A DNA stretch of 64,000 nt, from contig NZ_MEHJ01000001.1 of assembly GCF_001746415.1 (NCBI RefSeq), positions 7,694,501 through 7,758,500 on the forward strand, in the 5' to 3' direction. Both the position numbers and the translations under genes were made by a program. Positions 16,652 to 26,941 of this stretch are shown here, in pieces; the first letter of the stretch is position 1, and every line of letters starts with the position of its first letter. This DNA is from Streptomyces agglomeratus (GTDB lineage: Bacteria > Actinomycetota > Actinomycetes > Streptomycetales > Streptomycetaceae). Under the pieces are notes generated by a model. That model ran no database searches, was not told the DNA's origin, and saw nothing but the letters and a program-made list of their open reading frames with translations.

Positions 16652-19289
16652 TCACACCTCGCCCGTGTCCTCGCGCAGCATGGAGAGTACTCCATCCAGC
16701 TCGTCGGGCCTGACGAGCACGTCGCGTGCCTTCGATCCCTCACTCGGCCCCACGATGTTCCGGGACTCCATCAGATCCATCAGCCTGCCCGCCTTCGCGA
16801 AGCCGACACGCAGCTTGCGCTGGACCATTGAGGTCGAGCCGAACTGCGTGGACACCACGAGCTCGGCCGCCTGGCACAGCAGATCCAGGTCGTCACCGAT
16901 ATCCTCGTCGATTTCCTTCTTCTTCGCCGTCCCGGCCACGACGTCTTCCCTGAAGACGGGCGCCATCTGGTCCTTGCAGTGCTGGACGATCGCGGCGACC
17001 TCGTCCTCCGTGACGAACGCGCCCTGCATACGGGTGGGCTTGTTCGCGCCCATCGGCAGGAAGAGGCCGTCGCCCTTGCCGATCAGCTTCTCGGCGCCCG
17101 GCTGGTCGAGGATGACGCGGCTGTCCGCCAGCGAGGAGGTCGCGAAGGCGAGCCGCGAGGGCACATTCGCCTTGATCAGACCGGTGACGACGTCCACCGA
17201 CGGCCGCTGTGTGGCAAGCACCAGATGAATGCCGGCGGCGCGGGCCAACTGGGTGATGCGGACGATGGAGTCCTCGACATCGCGCGGCGCGACCATCATC
17301 AGGTCCGCGAGCTCGTCGACGATGACCAGCAGGTACGGGTACGGCGACAGCTCGCGCCCGCTTCCCTCGGGCGGCTTCACCTTGCCGGTCCGTACCGCGT
17401 GGTTGAAGTCGTCGATGTGCCGGTAGCCGTACGCCGCGAGGTCGTCGTAGCGCAGGTCCATCTCCCGCACGACCCACTGGAGCGCCTCGGCAGCCCGCTT
17501 GGGGTTGGTGATGATCGGCGTGATCAGGTGCGGGATGCCCTCGTACGCCGTGAGTTCGACCCGCTTCGGGTCGACCAGCACCATCCGTACGTCCTCGGGG
17601 TCGCCCGCACCATCACCGAGGTGATCAGACAGTTGATGCACGACGACTTTCCCGAGCCGGTGGCGCCCGCGACGAGCACGTGCGGCATCTTGGCGAGGTT
17701 GGCCATCTCGTAGCCGCCCTCGACGTTCTTGCCCAGCGCGACGAGCATCGGATGGTCGTCCTCGGCGGCGTCCGCGAGCCGCAGCACATCGCCCAGCTTG
17801 ACCATCTCGCGGTCACTGTTCGGGATCTCGATGCCGACGGCGGACTTGCCCGGGATGGGGCTGATGATGCGTACGTCGGGACTGGCGACGGCGTACGCGA
17901 TGTTCTTGGCGAGCGCCGTGATCCGCTCGACCTTGACCGCCGGGCCCAGCTCCACCTCGTACCGGGTGACCGTCGGCCCCCGGGTGAAGCCGGTGACGGC
18001 CGCGTCGACCTTGAACTCGGTGAAGACGGTCGTCAGTGAGGCGACGACGGCGTCGTCGGCGGCGCTGCGCGTCTTGCCGGGACCGCCACGCTCCAGCAGA
18101 TCCAGCGACGGCAGCGCGTAGGTGATGTCCCCAGCCACTGGCAGGTGCTTGTCGCCGGGTGGCGCGGTCTGCTGCTCGTCCGACAGCACCTTGGTGAGCG
18201 GGGGTGACACGGGATGGGTGACCGATTGACGCGGAATGTCGTTCAACGGCGGCATGCCGTTGAGTACGGCCCCGTCGAGCGCGGCGGCCGTCGCCGCGGC
18301 GAGGTCCACGGCATCCATCGGCTGGTCGAACTGCCGTTGTGGGGGCGGTGGCGGCGACGTGGGATACGGCGGGATGCTCACCGTCGAAGACGGTCTGCGA
18401 AGGCGTTGGGCCAGTTTCCACAGGGCTGTTCCGGCGAACAGCCCTGGGTGGGAGGTGCCCATGCTGCGCAGGCGATCTCGCACCTCAACTGCGCTCTGCG
18501 GCCGATGCGAGGGGTGTTTCTCCAGAAGCGCGAGGATCAGCTCGTCCCACTCGCCCGGGAGATCTGTCCGACGGCGACTCGGGGGGGGGGGAGCCTCGGT
18601 GACGTGCTTGACGAGCAGCGCGACCCCGCTGGCCGCTGCGAACGGGGGCTGACCGGTGACGAGCGCGTAGAACACACAGCCGAGGGAGTACAGGTCGCTC
18701 CGGTGGTCTGCCGGAACCGCCTGGGCCTGTTCCGGTGACATGTAGGCGGGGTTCCCAGCAGCGTTCCTGTCGCTGTCAGTGTCGTGTGGGGGGAGGTGTT
18801 GTCCAGGAACGCGGCGATGCCGAAGTCCAGGATCTTGGCGACGCCGCGCGGCGTGACCATGATGTTGGCCGGCTTGATGTCGCGATGCAGTACTCCAGCG
18901 GCGTGCGCCGTCGCGAGACCGTCGCACACCTGGGTGCCCCATGCGACCACATCATTGGGGAGCGGCGGCCCTTGATGGATGATGCGGTCGAGTGGCTGCC
19001 CGCCGAGCAGCTCCATGACGATGAAGAGCAGAGAACGCCCATTTACTTCAGCCGCGCCGATGTCGTACAGGGTCACGACGTGCTGGCTGTCGAGGCGCGC
19101 GACAACTCGGGCCTCGCGATCGAACCGCGCCATGGCGCGGGGGTCCGGGCCGCTCTCGCCGGCAGTCAGCGTCTTGACCGCGACTTCCCGGCCCAATCGC
19201 TCGTCGTACGCACGCCATACCTGGCCCATGCCGCCTGTGCCAACGAGATCGATCAGCCGATAGCGGCCATCAATCCGTGTCCCCTGCAC
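16652..19289 (-). pseudogene. Fusion: Ser/Thr protein kinase plus FtsK/SpoIIIE DNA translocase motor (two frameshifts)
   Basis: Starts at GTG 19289 behind GGAGGGG. Residues about 1-265 form a Hanks kinase: LVGTGGMGQVW (P-loop), VAVKTL (Lys), [12 protein letters not shown] (catalytic loop), [10 protein letters not shown] shift near 18750 interrupts [15 protein letters not shown] Pro-rich linker leads to an FtsK C-terminal motor: [33 protein letters not shown], Walker [10 protein letters not shown], a second shift near 17600 ([16 protein letters not shown]), Walker [14 protein letters not shown], and a gamma winged helix ([18 protein letters not shown]). There are no membrane helices. Both shifts sit at short C/G runs, so the gene may be intact in the cell. 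Housekeeping FtsK has the same motor but no kinase. Confidence 0.85.
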
Positions 19290-19461
19290 TGTCCCCTCCC
19301 CGACATCAGCAGCGAAGTGACCACAAACCCAGCGTTCACGCTTCCTGAGGACCTCTTCGCGGCGACAGCATCCACGGCGATCCTACGGCCCCTGCCTGAG
19401 ACTGGCCTCCACTCCTTCCACCCTGAAGGAAGGATCGGCGAACAAGTGCCCGGCCAGCAGA

Positions 19462-19764
19462 CTCGCCACCAGTAACAGCGACCGGACGGTTCGGTTGTGG
19501 GACATGACCACCAGGTCGGTGGAGACCGTCATCACCGAGCGTGAAGCGGTGTGGAGCCCTTGCGTTGATGGGAAGTCCCTCGCACTCGGCGACAGAAGCG
19601 GCCATGTGCGGCTGTGGGACGTCGGCTCCCGCACGGTGACCGGCACCCTCACGGCCCACACCGACTGTGCCGCGTCCATGTCCTTCAGCCCGGACGGCAA
19701 GAAACTTGATACCGGTGGCTGGGACGGCACCGTCCGGTTGTGGGACCTCGCGCGCGCCGACTGA
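19462..19764 (+). pseudogene. WD40-repeat C-terminal fragment
   Basis: Three blade ends are readable: ATSNSDRTVRLWDM, LALGDRSGHVRLWDVGSRTV and SFSPDGKKLDTGGWDGTVRL ending WDLARAD. A further degenerate blade may lie upstream (FHPEG near 19418) in another frame. No start or leader fits. Streptomyces WD40 proteins are often attached to kinases or NTPases, but here the neighbouring kinase gene points the other way. Confidence 0.6.
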
Positions 19765-20106
19765 CGTCCGACTGCCAACCCGGCGCGGCCGCCATCACCC
19801 GATCGGCCAGCCTCGGCCTCGATGGCCTCAAGGGAGGACGATTTAGCCTGGTCCGGTAGGAGGCACCGCCCAGTCGACCGATGGCACCGATGCCGGTCGT
19901 CACCGAGGCCGAGGCTGCGGCACCATTCGCATGCGTCGGAGGCTCCAGGGGGCTGTGCCGGGGATGAAGGGAGAGTCTCGGGCGGTCGGATGGGCCGCAT
20001 GGTTGCGTTGTTTCGCAGCCGACGGTCCGGGCCGGCAGGGCGGTGAGCGATCCGGCGGCTCTTGCGTCCGGTGGCTGGGGGGCGAGCGGTCGTCGCGGGC
20101 AGGGGA
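19765..20106. other. Intergenic region, nothing recognised
   Basis: Between the WD40 fragment and the convergent ECF41 sigma gene. No family-like frame or IS end seen. Confidence 0.4.
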
Positions 20107-20982
20107 TCATGCCGGGTCCGGCAGGTTGATGAGGGCGAGTTTGGCCGGGTCGGTCACAGCGGTGATCTCGGTGATACGGCCGTCGGTGACGGTGAAGGCA
20201 AGGAGCGCGAGGGGCGTGCCGGTTTCGCTCCAGGAGATGACGCCGGGGCGGCCGTTGACGGTCGCGGCATGTCCTTGAGCTGCGCCGCCGGCCGTCTTCG
20301 CGCGGGTGGCGACTTCGGTGGCTCCGAGCGTGACGAACTGGCCATGGGGGGTGTGGGCGGTCAACTTTACTTCGGGGTGCAGCAGTTGCAGCAGCCGCTC
20401 GAACTGGCCGTTCCCGGCTGCCGCCAGGAAGGCCTGGACCACCTCGCGTTGCTGGTGTCCCCCGCTTGCCGGCCGCTGGGCAACCTGTACTTTCTTGCGG
20501 GCGCGGCTGGTGAGCATCTTGGTCGCGTCGGCGGACTTGCCGAGAATCCTGGCCGTCTCCCCGTGAGGCACGGCGAACACGTCGTGCAGCACGAACGCCA
20601 GTCGTTCGTCCGGGCGCAGCGCGTCGAGGACCGTGAGGAGCGCCAGGCCGACGGAGTCCCCGAGCGTCACGAGGTCTTCCGGAACAGGAGCATCGTGGAG
20701 CATCACAGTGAATTCGGGCAGTTGGTCGTCGAGGGCGACCTGCGGGCGGGCCCGGCCCGCCCGCAGGACATCGAGGCTGATGCGGCCGACCACGGTGGTC
20801 AGCCAGCCGCCGAGGTTGTCGATGGTGCCGGAGTCCTGGCGGGACAGACGCAGCCACGCCTCCTGGACGACGTCTTCCGCGTCGGCGTGCGACCCGAGCA
20901 CGCGGTAGGCGATGGCACGGAGCCGGTCGCGATGGGACTCGAAGGCTTCGGAGACCGGATCCGTGCGATGGGCTTCGGGCAT
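20107..20982 (-). CDS. ECF41-type sigma factor with SnoaL-like C-terminal domain
   Basis: 291 residues. Region 2: AFESHRDRLRAIAYRVLGSH, then ADAEDVVQEAWLRLSR and LGGWLTTVVGRISLDVLR. Region 4: ALRPDERLAFVLHDVFAVPH with ARILGKSADATKMLTSRARK. After that a SnoaL-like domain of about 100 residues (VVQAFLAAAGNGQFERLLQL) ends NLPDPA. In the ECF41 group this extension controls sigma activity. It is divergent from a carboxymuconolactone decarboxylase gene, the conserved ECF41 partner. Confidence 0.9.
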   Translation of the reverse strand: MPEAHRTDPVSEAFESHRDRLRAIAYRVLGSHADAEDVVQEAWLRLSRQDSGTIDNLGGWLTTVVGRISLDVLRAGRARPQVALDDQLPEFTVMLHDAPVPEDLVTLGDSVGLALLTVLDALRPDERLAFVLHDVFAVPHGETARILGKSADATKMLTSRARKKVQVAQRPASGGHQQREVVQAFLAAAGNGQFERLLQLLHPEVKLTAHTPHGQFVTLGATEVATRAKTAGGAAQGHAATVNGRPGVISWSETGTPLALLAFTVTDGRITEITAVTDPAKLALINLPDPA

Positions 20983-21069
20983 GTTGTTACCTTCCTTGAA
21001 ACTGCTCCGTCATAGGGGTGACGGGCACAAGCCCCGGAACGTAATCCCGATGAAGGAGAGCACTCTCAC

Positions 21070-21528
21070 ATGGAGAACCGGCTCAAGAACAAGAACACGA
21101 ACAACCCCGACGTGTGGACCGCGATCCAACACCTCCACAAGGCGATCGCGGCCGGGGGCGTCGACCCGAAGCTACTCGTACTGGTCCATCTGCGCGTCAG
21201 CCAGATCAACAGCTGCTCGGCGTGCGTCTACGCCAGTGTCGCCGGGGGGAGGAAGGCCGGTGACACCGACGAGCGGCTGCACAACGTGGCCGCGTGGCGT
21301 GAGGCGCCGTTCTACACCGGCGCGGAGCGCGCGGCTCTGGCGCTGGCCGAGGCCGCCACTCGTCTGCAGGATGGTGCGCAGGGAGTCACCGACGAGATCT
21401 GGGAAGAGGCTGGCGCCTATTTCACGGAGGAGCAGATCGGGGCGATCAACCTGGAGATCGCGCTGACCAATTTCTTCAACCGGATCAACCGCACCATCAA
21501 GGAACCGGCCGGCCGGACCTGGAGCTGA
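21070..21528 (+). CDS. Carboxymuconolactone decarboxylase/AhpD-like protein
   Basis: 152 residues. A CxxC redox motif with downstream residues is seen in SQINSCSACVYASVAGGRKAG, followed by ERLHNVAAWREAPFYTGAER and IALTNFFNRINRT. AhpD-like members use the two cysteines in peroxide or thiol chemistry. The leader has GGAG about 15 bases upstream (GAAGGAGAG before CACTCTCAC). Its promoter faces the ECF41 gene and it is the usual ECF41 target. Confidence 0.9.
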   Translation: MENRLKNKNTNNPDVWTAIQHLHKAIAAGGVDPKLLVLVHLRVSQINSCSACVYASVAGGRKAGDTDERLHNVAAWREAPFYTGAERAALALAEAATRLQDGAQGVTDEIWEEAGAYFTEEQIGAINLEIALTNFFNRINRTIKEPAGRTWS

Positions 21529-21912
21529 GCCCGGCACGGTTGCGTTCGCCTTCGCTGAGGGACTCGCCGTCGATGCCGGCGGAAACATGGGGGCGAGGAG
21601 TTGAAGTCGTCCCGTTATCTGACGCCTGGCACGCTGCCAGCGGCATGAGAGACACCTGAGGACAGCAGTCATCGGGCGTTTCATGCACGGACGGTAACAG
21701 CGGCGGGCACATGCAGCCACCATGCCTCTCGTGATCGGGGTGGCTGTGCACCGGAGCTTGTGGAGCCGCCGCGCCGTCGCGCGCCGACAACCAGCACTGG
21801 GGCAGTGCGGCCGACTCCGCAATGTCGATCTGCCGGTACGCCTTTGCCCTGCTGATCCGCAGCATTCCCCTGGCGGCGTAGCGACCCCCACTCGAGGGAG
21901 CTCACTCAGTGG
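21529..21912. other. Intergenic region with a possible degraded helix-turn-helix scrap
   Basis: On the minus strand a frame reads MLRISRAKAYRQIDIAESAA around 21810-21865, suggestive of a helix-turn-helix, but neither flank extends it. I see no intact gene here. Confidence 0.3.
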
Positions 21913-22185
21913 TCACTTCTTTGGGCGACGACCATGTCGGTCGGGGCGTCGCCACAAGGCGATGAGGCAGGCGAGCAGGCCGAGGCCCCAGGCGATCAGA
22001 AGGGCACCCCACAGCGGCATGGTCACCAACGGGATGAGCAGGCGGATCTCGACGCTCGTACGGTTCTCAAAGATGAAGACCAGAGCGATCACGGTGAGCA
22101 GAACGAACGGCGCAAGGCGGCGGACGCCGGGACGGGAAAGAAACGGCGTGTGCTCCCTGGGGTGGTCTGTGCTGGTCCGAGCCAT
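21913..22185 (-). CDS. LapA/DUF1049-like membrane protein
   Basis: 90 residues from ATG 22185, five bases after GGAGAGG; the in-frame GTG two codons earlier is too close to that site. Two hydrophobic helices (FVLLTVIALVFIFENRTSVE; LWGALLIAWGLGLLACLIAL) enclose the signature IFENRTSVEIRLLIPLVTMP. A basic tail ends RPDRHGRRPKK. Function of this family in actinobacteria is unknown. Confidence 0.8.
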   Translation of the reverse strand: MARTSTDHPREHTPFLSRPGVRRLAPFVLLTVIALVFIFENRTSVEIRLLIPLVTMPLWGALLIAWGLGLLACLIALWRRPDRHGRRPKK

Positions 22186-22488
22186 GGGCACCTCTCCATC
22201 GCATCGCCCCCTCGTCCATCGTCCCCTTCCAGCATGAGGCGCGCGACCGAGGAGATGACGGCCGGTGCGCGTCCTGCTGGAGTCGGCGAGTCGGCGAGTC
22301 GGTCTGACGGCCGGGAGGCGCTGGCGCGCGGCGGCAGAGCGGGCGCGGCGCTCAGAAGGAGTCCTTCAGCGCCGACTGGTGACGACGCGAGTTCTTGCCC
22401 GAACAATCCTCCTGCTGAGCCCGGCGGCTGGATCGTGCGTAAATTGGAAGTGCAGGCAGTCGCGCTCACAGGTCACGGAGAGCGTGTG

Positions 22489-23732
22489 ATGGCAGCGGAC
22501 ATCGATTTCACGGCGTTCTTCGACGCCACACCAAGCCCGTACCTCATGCTGGACACGGACCTGGTCATTCGCTACGCCAACGCGGCATACCTGCAGACCA
22601 CCGGCCGGACCCGAGAGCAGCTGATCGGGAAGTACTTCTTCGATGCCCTGCCAGAAAGTCCCGGCACGCCCTACGACACAAAACAGAGCCTGAAGTCGTC
22701 GCTGCGCCGCGTGCTGGACACCAGGCAACCGGACACCTTGGTGCTGCAACAGTACGACATCCCCGCCCTCGACCGGCCAGGCGGGTTCGAGGAGCGGTGG
22801 TGGTCCAAGATCCACACTCCGATTCCCGGCCTGACGGCCAAGTGAAGTGGATCGTTCAACGGGCCGAGGACGTCACCGCCTTTGTGCACTCACGCCTGGC
22901 ACGACAGCTGACCGAGGAGTTCACCGAGCGGGAGAAAGGCATGGCGGCCGAGCTGTACGCGCGGGTCGGCGAGCTGCACCGGCTGAACCAGGAACTCCGC
23001 CAGGCCCACGCCCGTGAACGGCAGGTCGCCGTCGCCCTGCAGGAGGCCATGCTCTCCGCCCCCGACCTGGAGCACCACACCGACAACATCGCCGTGCGCT
23101 ACCTGCCGGCGACCTCCTCACTTAACGTGTGCGGCGACCGGTACGACGTCGTCGACCTGCCACCCGACCGCTACGCAGCGGCGGTCGGAGACGTTGTCGG
23201 CCACGGCCTGCACGCCGCGGCCGTCATGGGCATGCTCCGCAGCGCCCTGAGCGCGGTCATCCGTGCCATTCCCAGTCCCGCCCAGGCCCTGGAAGTCCTC
23301 GGCCTGTACGCCCGCTCCCTGGACGGCGCGACGGCCGCAACCGCGGTCAAGGTACTCATCGACAGCCGCAGCAGACTGATCATCTACAGCAGCGCCGGAC
23401 ACCCACCGCCCGTCCTGCTCCACCCCGACGGGACCTGTGAACTGCTGGACCGAGCCACCGATCCGCCGCTCGGCGCCCGCCCCCACCATGTCCCCCGACC
23501 CCAGGCCGGCCTCGCCTACACCCCTGGGGACACTCTCGTGATGTACACCGACGGCCTCATCGAGCGCCGCGACGAGGACATCGACGCCAGCCTGGCCCGC
23601 CTGACCGCAGCCCTGGCCCAGGAGAGCACCCGCGCCCCCGACCAGCTGGCCGACGCTCTGCTGGACCGCCTCGGCACTGCCGCGGGCGCCGCCGACGACA
23701 TCGCCCTTGTCATCATCCGCCTAGAACCCTGA
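22489..23732 (+). pseudogene. PAS domain-SpoIIE-type PP2C phosphatase, one frameshift
   Basis: ATG 22489, with GGAGAG nearby upstream. Residues 1-115 are a PAS domain (FFDATPSPYLMLDTDLVIRY, then ANAAYLQTTGRTREQLIGKY). The frame ends prematurely at 22845. Shifting near 22835 (PDGQVKWIVQRAEDVTAFV) restores a coiled coil and the PP2C domain: VALQEAMLSA, GDRYDVVDLPPDRYAAAVGD with GHGLHAAAVMGMLRSA, IYSSAGHPPPVLL and ALVIIRLEP. Such proteins dephosphorylate anti-sigma antagonists. With one base restored the gene is full length, so sequencing error is possible. Confidence 0.85.
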
Positions 23733-23948
23733 GCAACCTCTCGACAGTTCCCGGCACGAGGGCGACATCTGGCGCACATTACGCAGTTGTACTCGGACGG
23801 CTGGCAGCGGGAGCGCCGGGCCGGTCGGAGCAGCGCCGGTCGGAGCAGCGGTTCCCGCTCCAGGCGCTTTCTCCCAGGCGCGCACCTGTGCGGACCGCCG
23901 AGACGTCGGTCGGATCCTTGACCGAGCGCCGCCCTCGTAACCCTCCTC

Positions 23949-24662
23949 TTAACGGCGGATGGCCTCTTCGAGCCAGCGGCGCCATGAGGTGTTCCGGCGG
24001 TCGCCGGGGTGCGCAATGGTGATGTCGCCGCAGATCGCGGCCCCGGCCACCCGTATCCGCGGAGCCCTGCCGTGCGGCGCGGTGTGCGCGCGGGGCAGAT
24101 CGCGTACGTCTCCCAGGACGCTGCCGCAGGCCAGCTCGACCTGCACTCCTTCGGGCACGATCAGCCTTACGTCGCCGAACACCGCCCGCGCCGTCACGGT
24201 CAGCTCGCCGCTGGACGGCGCCGTCATCCCGCACAGGTCCAGGGTCAGATCCCCGAGTACCGCGTACGCGTCCAGGTTTTTCAAGCCGTGCACGGCCGGG
24301 CTGCGGATGGTGACATCCCCGATCATGGCGACGAACGTCCGCTTCCCTGTCGCCGCACCGGCACCAACACCGGCACCGGCAACGGCAGCCGCATCCGTGC
24401 CCGCGCCCGTCTCGCCGGCGGCGGGTAGATCCCGACCGAGTACGGCGAGTTGCTCGCGGGTCCGGGCCAGGTATGCCGCCTCGCAGCGGTCGGCCAGTTC
24501 CTCCAGAGTCAGCCGCCCCTCGCCAGTGGCGACCCGCAGCCGTTCCACCAGGGCCTCCCGCTCGGCGTCCGAAGCCAGTACCGACGCCCGCGTACCCCCA
24601 GCGGGTACGGGCGCCACAGCCGCATCCTTGAACAGACCGGGGCGTTCAGGGCCCACATTCAT
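23949..24662 (-). CDS. DUF1707 SHOCT-like domain protein with LiaF-like C-terminus
   Basis: 237 residues from ATG 24662. The DUF1707 block ASDAEREALVERLRVATGEG-RLTLEELADRCEAAYLARTR is followed by an Ala/Gly linker. Then come repeated strands seen in LiaF/DUF2154-type domains: FVAMIGDVTIRSPAVHGLKN, LDAYAVLGDLTLDLCG, ARAVFGDVRLIVPEGVQVEL and AGAAICGDITIAHPG. No transmembrane helix is present. Probably a cell-envelope stress-related adaptor, but the role is not established. Confidence 0.82.
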   Translation of the reverse strand: MNVGPERPGLFKDAAVAPVPAGGTRASVLASDAEREALVERLRVATGEGRLTLEELADRCEAAYLARTREQLAVLGRDLPAAGETGAGTDAAAVAGAGVGAGAATGKRTFVAMIGDVTIRSPAVHGLKNLDAYAVLGDLTLDLCGMTAPSSGELTVTARAVFGDVRLIVPEGVQVELACGSVLGDVRDLPRAHTAPHGRAPRIRVAGAAICGDITIAHPGDRRNTSWRRWLEEAIRR

Positions 24663-25339
24663 GACGCTGCCTTTCGTAAACAGGCGAAACGGCCAGCTTC
24701 TATCCCAACACGTCGCGACCACAAGCACATCGACGTGCGGGACGACTGGAATCACGCCCACTACATCGAAGGATGTAGTCGTAGGGCTCCGTGTCGTGCG
24801 GTGTCGGTGGTCGGTCAAGGCTCCGACAGACCATGCGCGAGGCTACGACCTGTTTAGGCTGACGTGAGCCAACCGTCCCACGCCCGGGTACGGGGACGAT
24901 GCGCTCCTCCTGGTCACCAGCTTCTGCACCTTTCACCGGCACCACAACCGTGGCCCGCTGATCAACCCGGTCCCTGAATCGCAGCTCGCAGACGAGCGCT
25001 TGCCATGGCAACCAACAGGAGCCACTGCCGTCCTTCCGCCGCGCCTGGCTGCGACAGCGGATCACGCAGGCCGATCCGCGGGCGATCCCTGACGCAATGT
25101 GGACGAGTCGCGGTCGACCTAGTGCCGTGGCCGTGGGTAGAGCAGGTGCGGCCGGGCGGCCGCATCGTTACCTCGTGGGGCAGGCTCGGCCATGGCGGTG
25201 ACCAGGCCGCTGACGGCGGTCACTTATGCGGGTACCAGGTTCGGGGAGGCAGCCATCGTCAGACCTCACTCACTCATCTTCACGTACGCCCCTTGCGTTC
25301 GCTGGATCCAGCCTCGAATCAGCAGACCAGGCCCAGCTG
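24663..25339. other. Intergenic region, nothing firmly recognised
   Basis: No frame here resembles a known family. The right part may hold the decayed 5' end of the recombinase pseudogene (an open frame starts at ATG 25226), but its first 35 residues do not look like the family. Confidence 0.4.
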
Positions 25340-25718
25340 CCCGACCTGGAGCGGGATCATCGGGAGTGCGCATGGCTGGGAGCCATGGGGTCCGCCCGCG
25401 TCAGTCCCGACGGCGTGCTGTCCCTGCGGGGGCTCAAGCCTCTGGCACGAGCGGAGTTCAAGTGGGTGCTGAACCATCACGGTGAAGGCCCCACCGAGGG
25501 GGCGCGGTGGCCCATCAGCGTGGTGCAGCGGCTGGTCACAGAGTGCCAGCGGCAGCAGGTCGGCTCGCTGGCCGACCTGGACTTGAGCCGTGCCCCGCAG
25601 CATCCGCGCACGATCGCCCGCACCATGCTCGGCCACCTGCGGGTCGTCTATGAGGTTCCCCGAGATGCGGCGGGAGGTGACAGCTGGTCAGATGGGTCTC
25701 ATGAGAGGACCTTTGACC

Positions 25719-26027
25719 ATGGCTGCCCCGAGGAAATATCCGCTGGAGTTGCGGGAGCGTGCGGTGCGGATGTATCGCACGACCGAGCCGAGGCCGGTGA
25801 TCAAGCGGCTGGCCGTCGAGCTGGGTGTGCATCCCGAGGCCCTGCGCGGCTGGATCCGCCAGGCCGAGGCCGACGCTGGTGAGAGCGATGACCGGCTGAC
25901 CACCGCCGAACGTGAGGAGCTCGCGGCCCTGCGCAAGGAGAACGCGCAGCTCAAGCGGGCGAATGAAGTCCTGCGGACGGCGTCGGCTTTTTTCGCCGCG
26001 CAGCTCGACCCGACCCGGCCCAGGTGA
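25719..26027 (+). CDS. IS3-family OrfA (copy 2)
   Basis: Identical in protein sequence to OrfA of copy 1 (102 residues; GAGAGGA leader; helix-turn-helix plus coiled coil). The slippery T TTT TTC precedes the stop by the same distance. Confidence 0.92.
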   Translation: MAAPRKYPLELRERAVRMYRTTEPRPVIKRLAVELGVHPEALRGWIRQAEADAGESDDRLTTAEREELAALRKENAQLKRANEVLRTASAFFAAQLDPTRPR

Positions 26028-26941
26028 CGGCGCTCCTCGACGAGCACCCGCATCTGGGGGTCGAGCCGGTCCTGCGGGAACTGCACATCGCTTCGTCCAC
26101 CTACTACCGCTGGCGCCGGCAAGAGCAGGAGCCGTGCGAGCGGCGGCGCCGTGACGCGGAGCTGACCGAGCAGATCCAGCGGATCCACGCCGATTCCGGC
26201 GGCATCTACGGTTCCCCACGCGTGCATGCCGTCCTGAGGCGCGAGGGTGTCCACGTGGGCCGCAAGCGGGTCGAGCGATTGATGCGCGAGGCCGATCTCG
26301 CGGGCGTCAGCCCCCGTCGTAAGGGTTTCACCCGCCGGGATCCGAAGGCCACTCTCGCCCCGGACCTGGTGAACAGAGACTTCACCGCGCCCGGTCCGAA
26401 CCGGCTGTGGGTCACCGACCTCACCATGATCCCCACCGGCGAAGGGCCGCTGTGGCTCTCCGCGATCCGGGACGCCTTCTCCCGCCGGGTGGTGGCCTGG
26501 GAGACCTCCGGTTGTGCGGACGCCGACCTGGTCCTGTCCTCGCTGGAGTACGCCCTGGCCAGCCGCGAGGTCGAGCCCGGCAAGCTGGTTCATCATGCGG
26601 ATCACGGCTGTCAGTACACATCGATCAAGCTGACAACTCGACTGCTGCGGGCAGGAATTGAGGCGTCCATGGGGTCCGTCGGGGACTCGTACGACAACGC
26701 TCTGGCCGAGAATCTATGGATGCTGGTCAAGACCGAGTGCGTCCGCGGCCGCGTCTTCGCGACCAGGGCTGAGGCGAACCTGGCCCTCTTCGAGTACATC
26801 GACGGCTTCTATAACAGCCGGCGCATCCAGCAACGGCTCGGCTACCTCAGCCCCATCGAGTTCGAGGAGAAGCACTACACCGACCAGGCGACGGCCGAAC
26901 AAGCGAACCTGAAACCCCGTCACCCCGCCCTGACCAGCTGA
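26024..26941 (+). CDS. IS3-family OrfB transposase (copy 2)
   Basis: 305 residues, all three DDE residues present. Differs from copy 1 at SGC (not SAC) around residue 163 and LKPRHP (not LEPRHP) near the C-terminus. GTG start overlapping the orfA stop. Confidence 0.92.
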   Translation: MTALLDEHPHLGVEPVLRELHIASSTYYRWRRQEQEPCERRRRDAELTEQIQRIHADSGGIYGSPRVHAVLRREGVHVGRKRVERLMREADLAGVSPRRKGFTRRDPKATLAPDLVNRDFTAPGPNRLWVTDLTMIPTGEGPLWLSAIRDAFSRRVVAWETSGCADADLVLSSLEYALASREVEPGKLVHHADHGCQYTSIKLTTRLLRAGIEASMGSVGDSYDNALAENLWMLVKTECVRGRVFATRAEANLALFEYIDGFYNSRRIQQRLGYLSPIEFEEKHYTDQATAEQANLKPRHPALTS

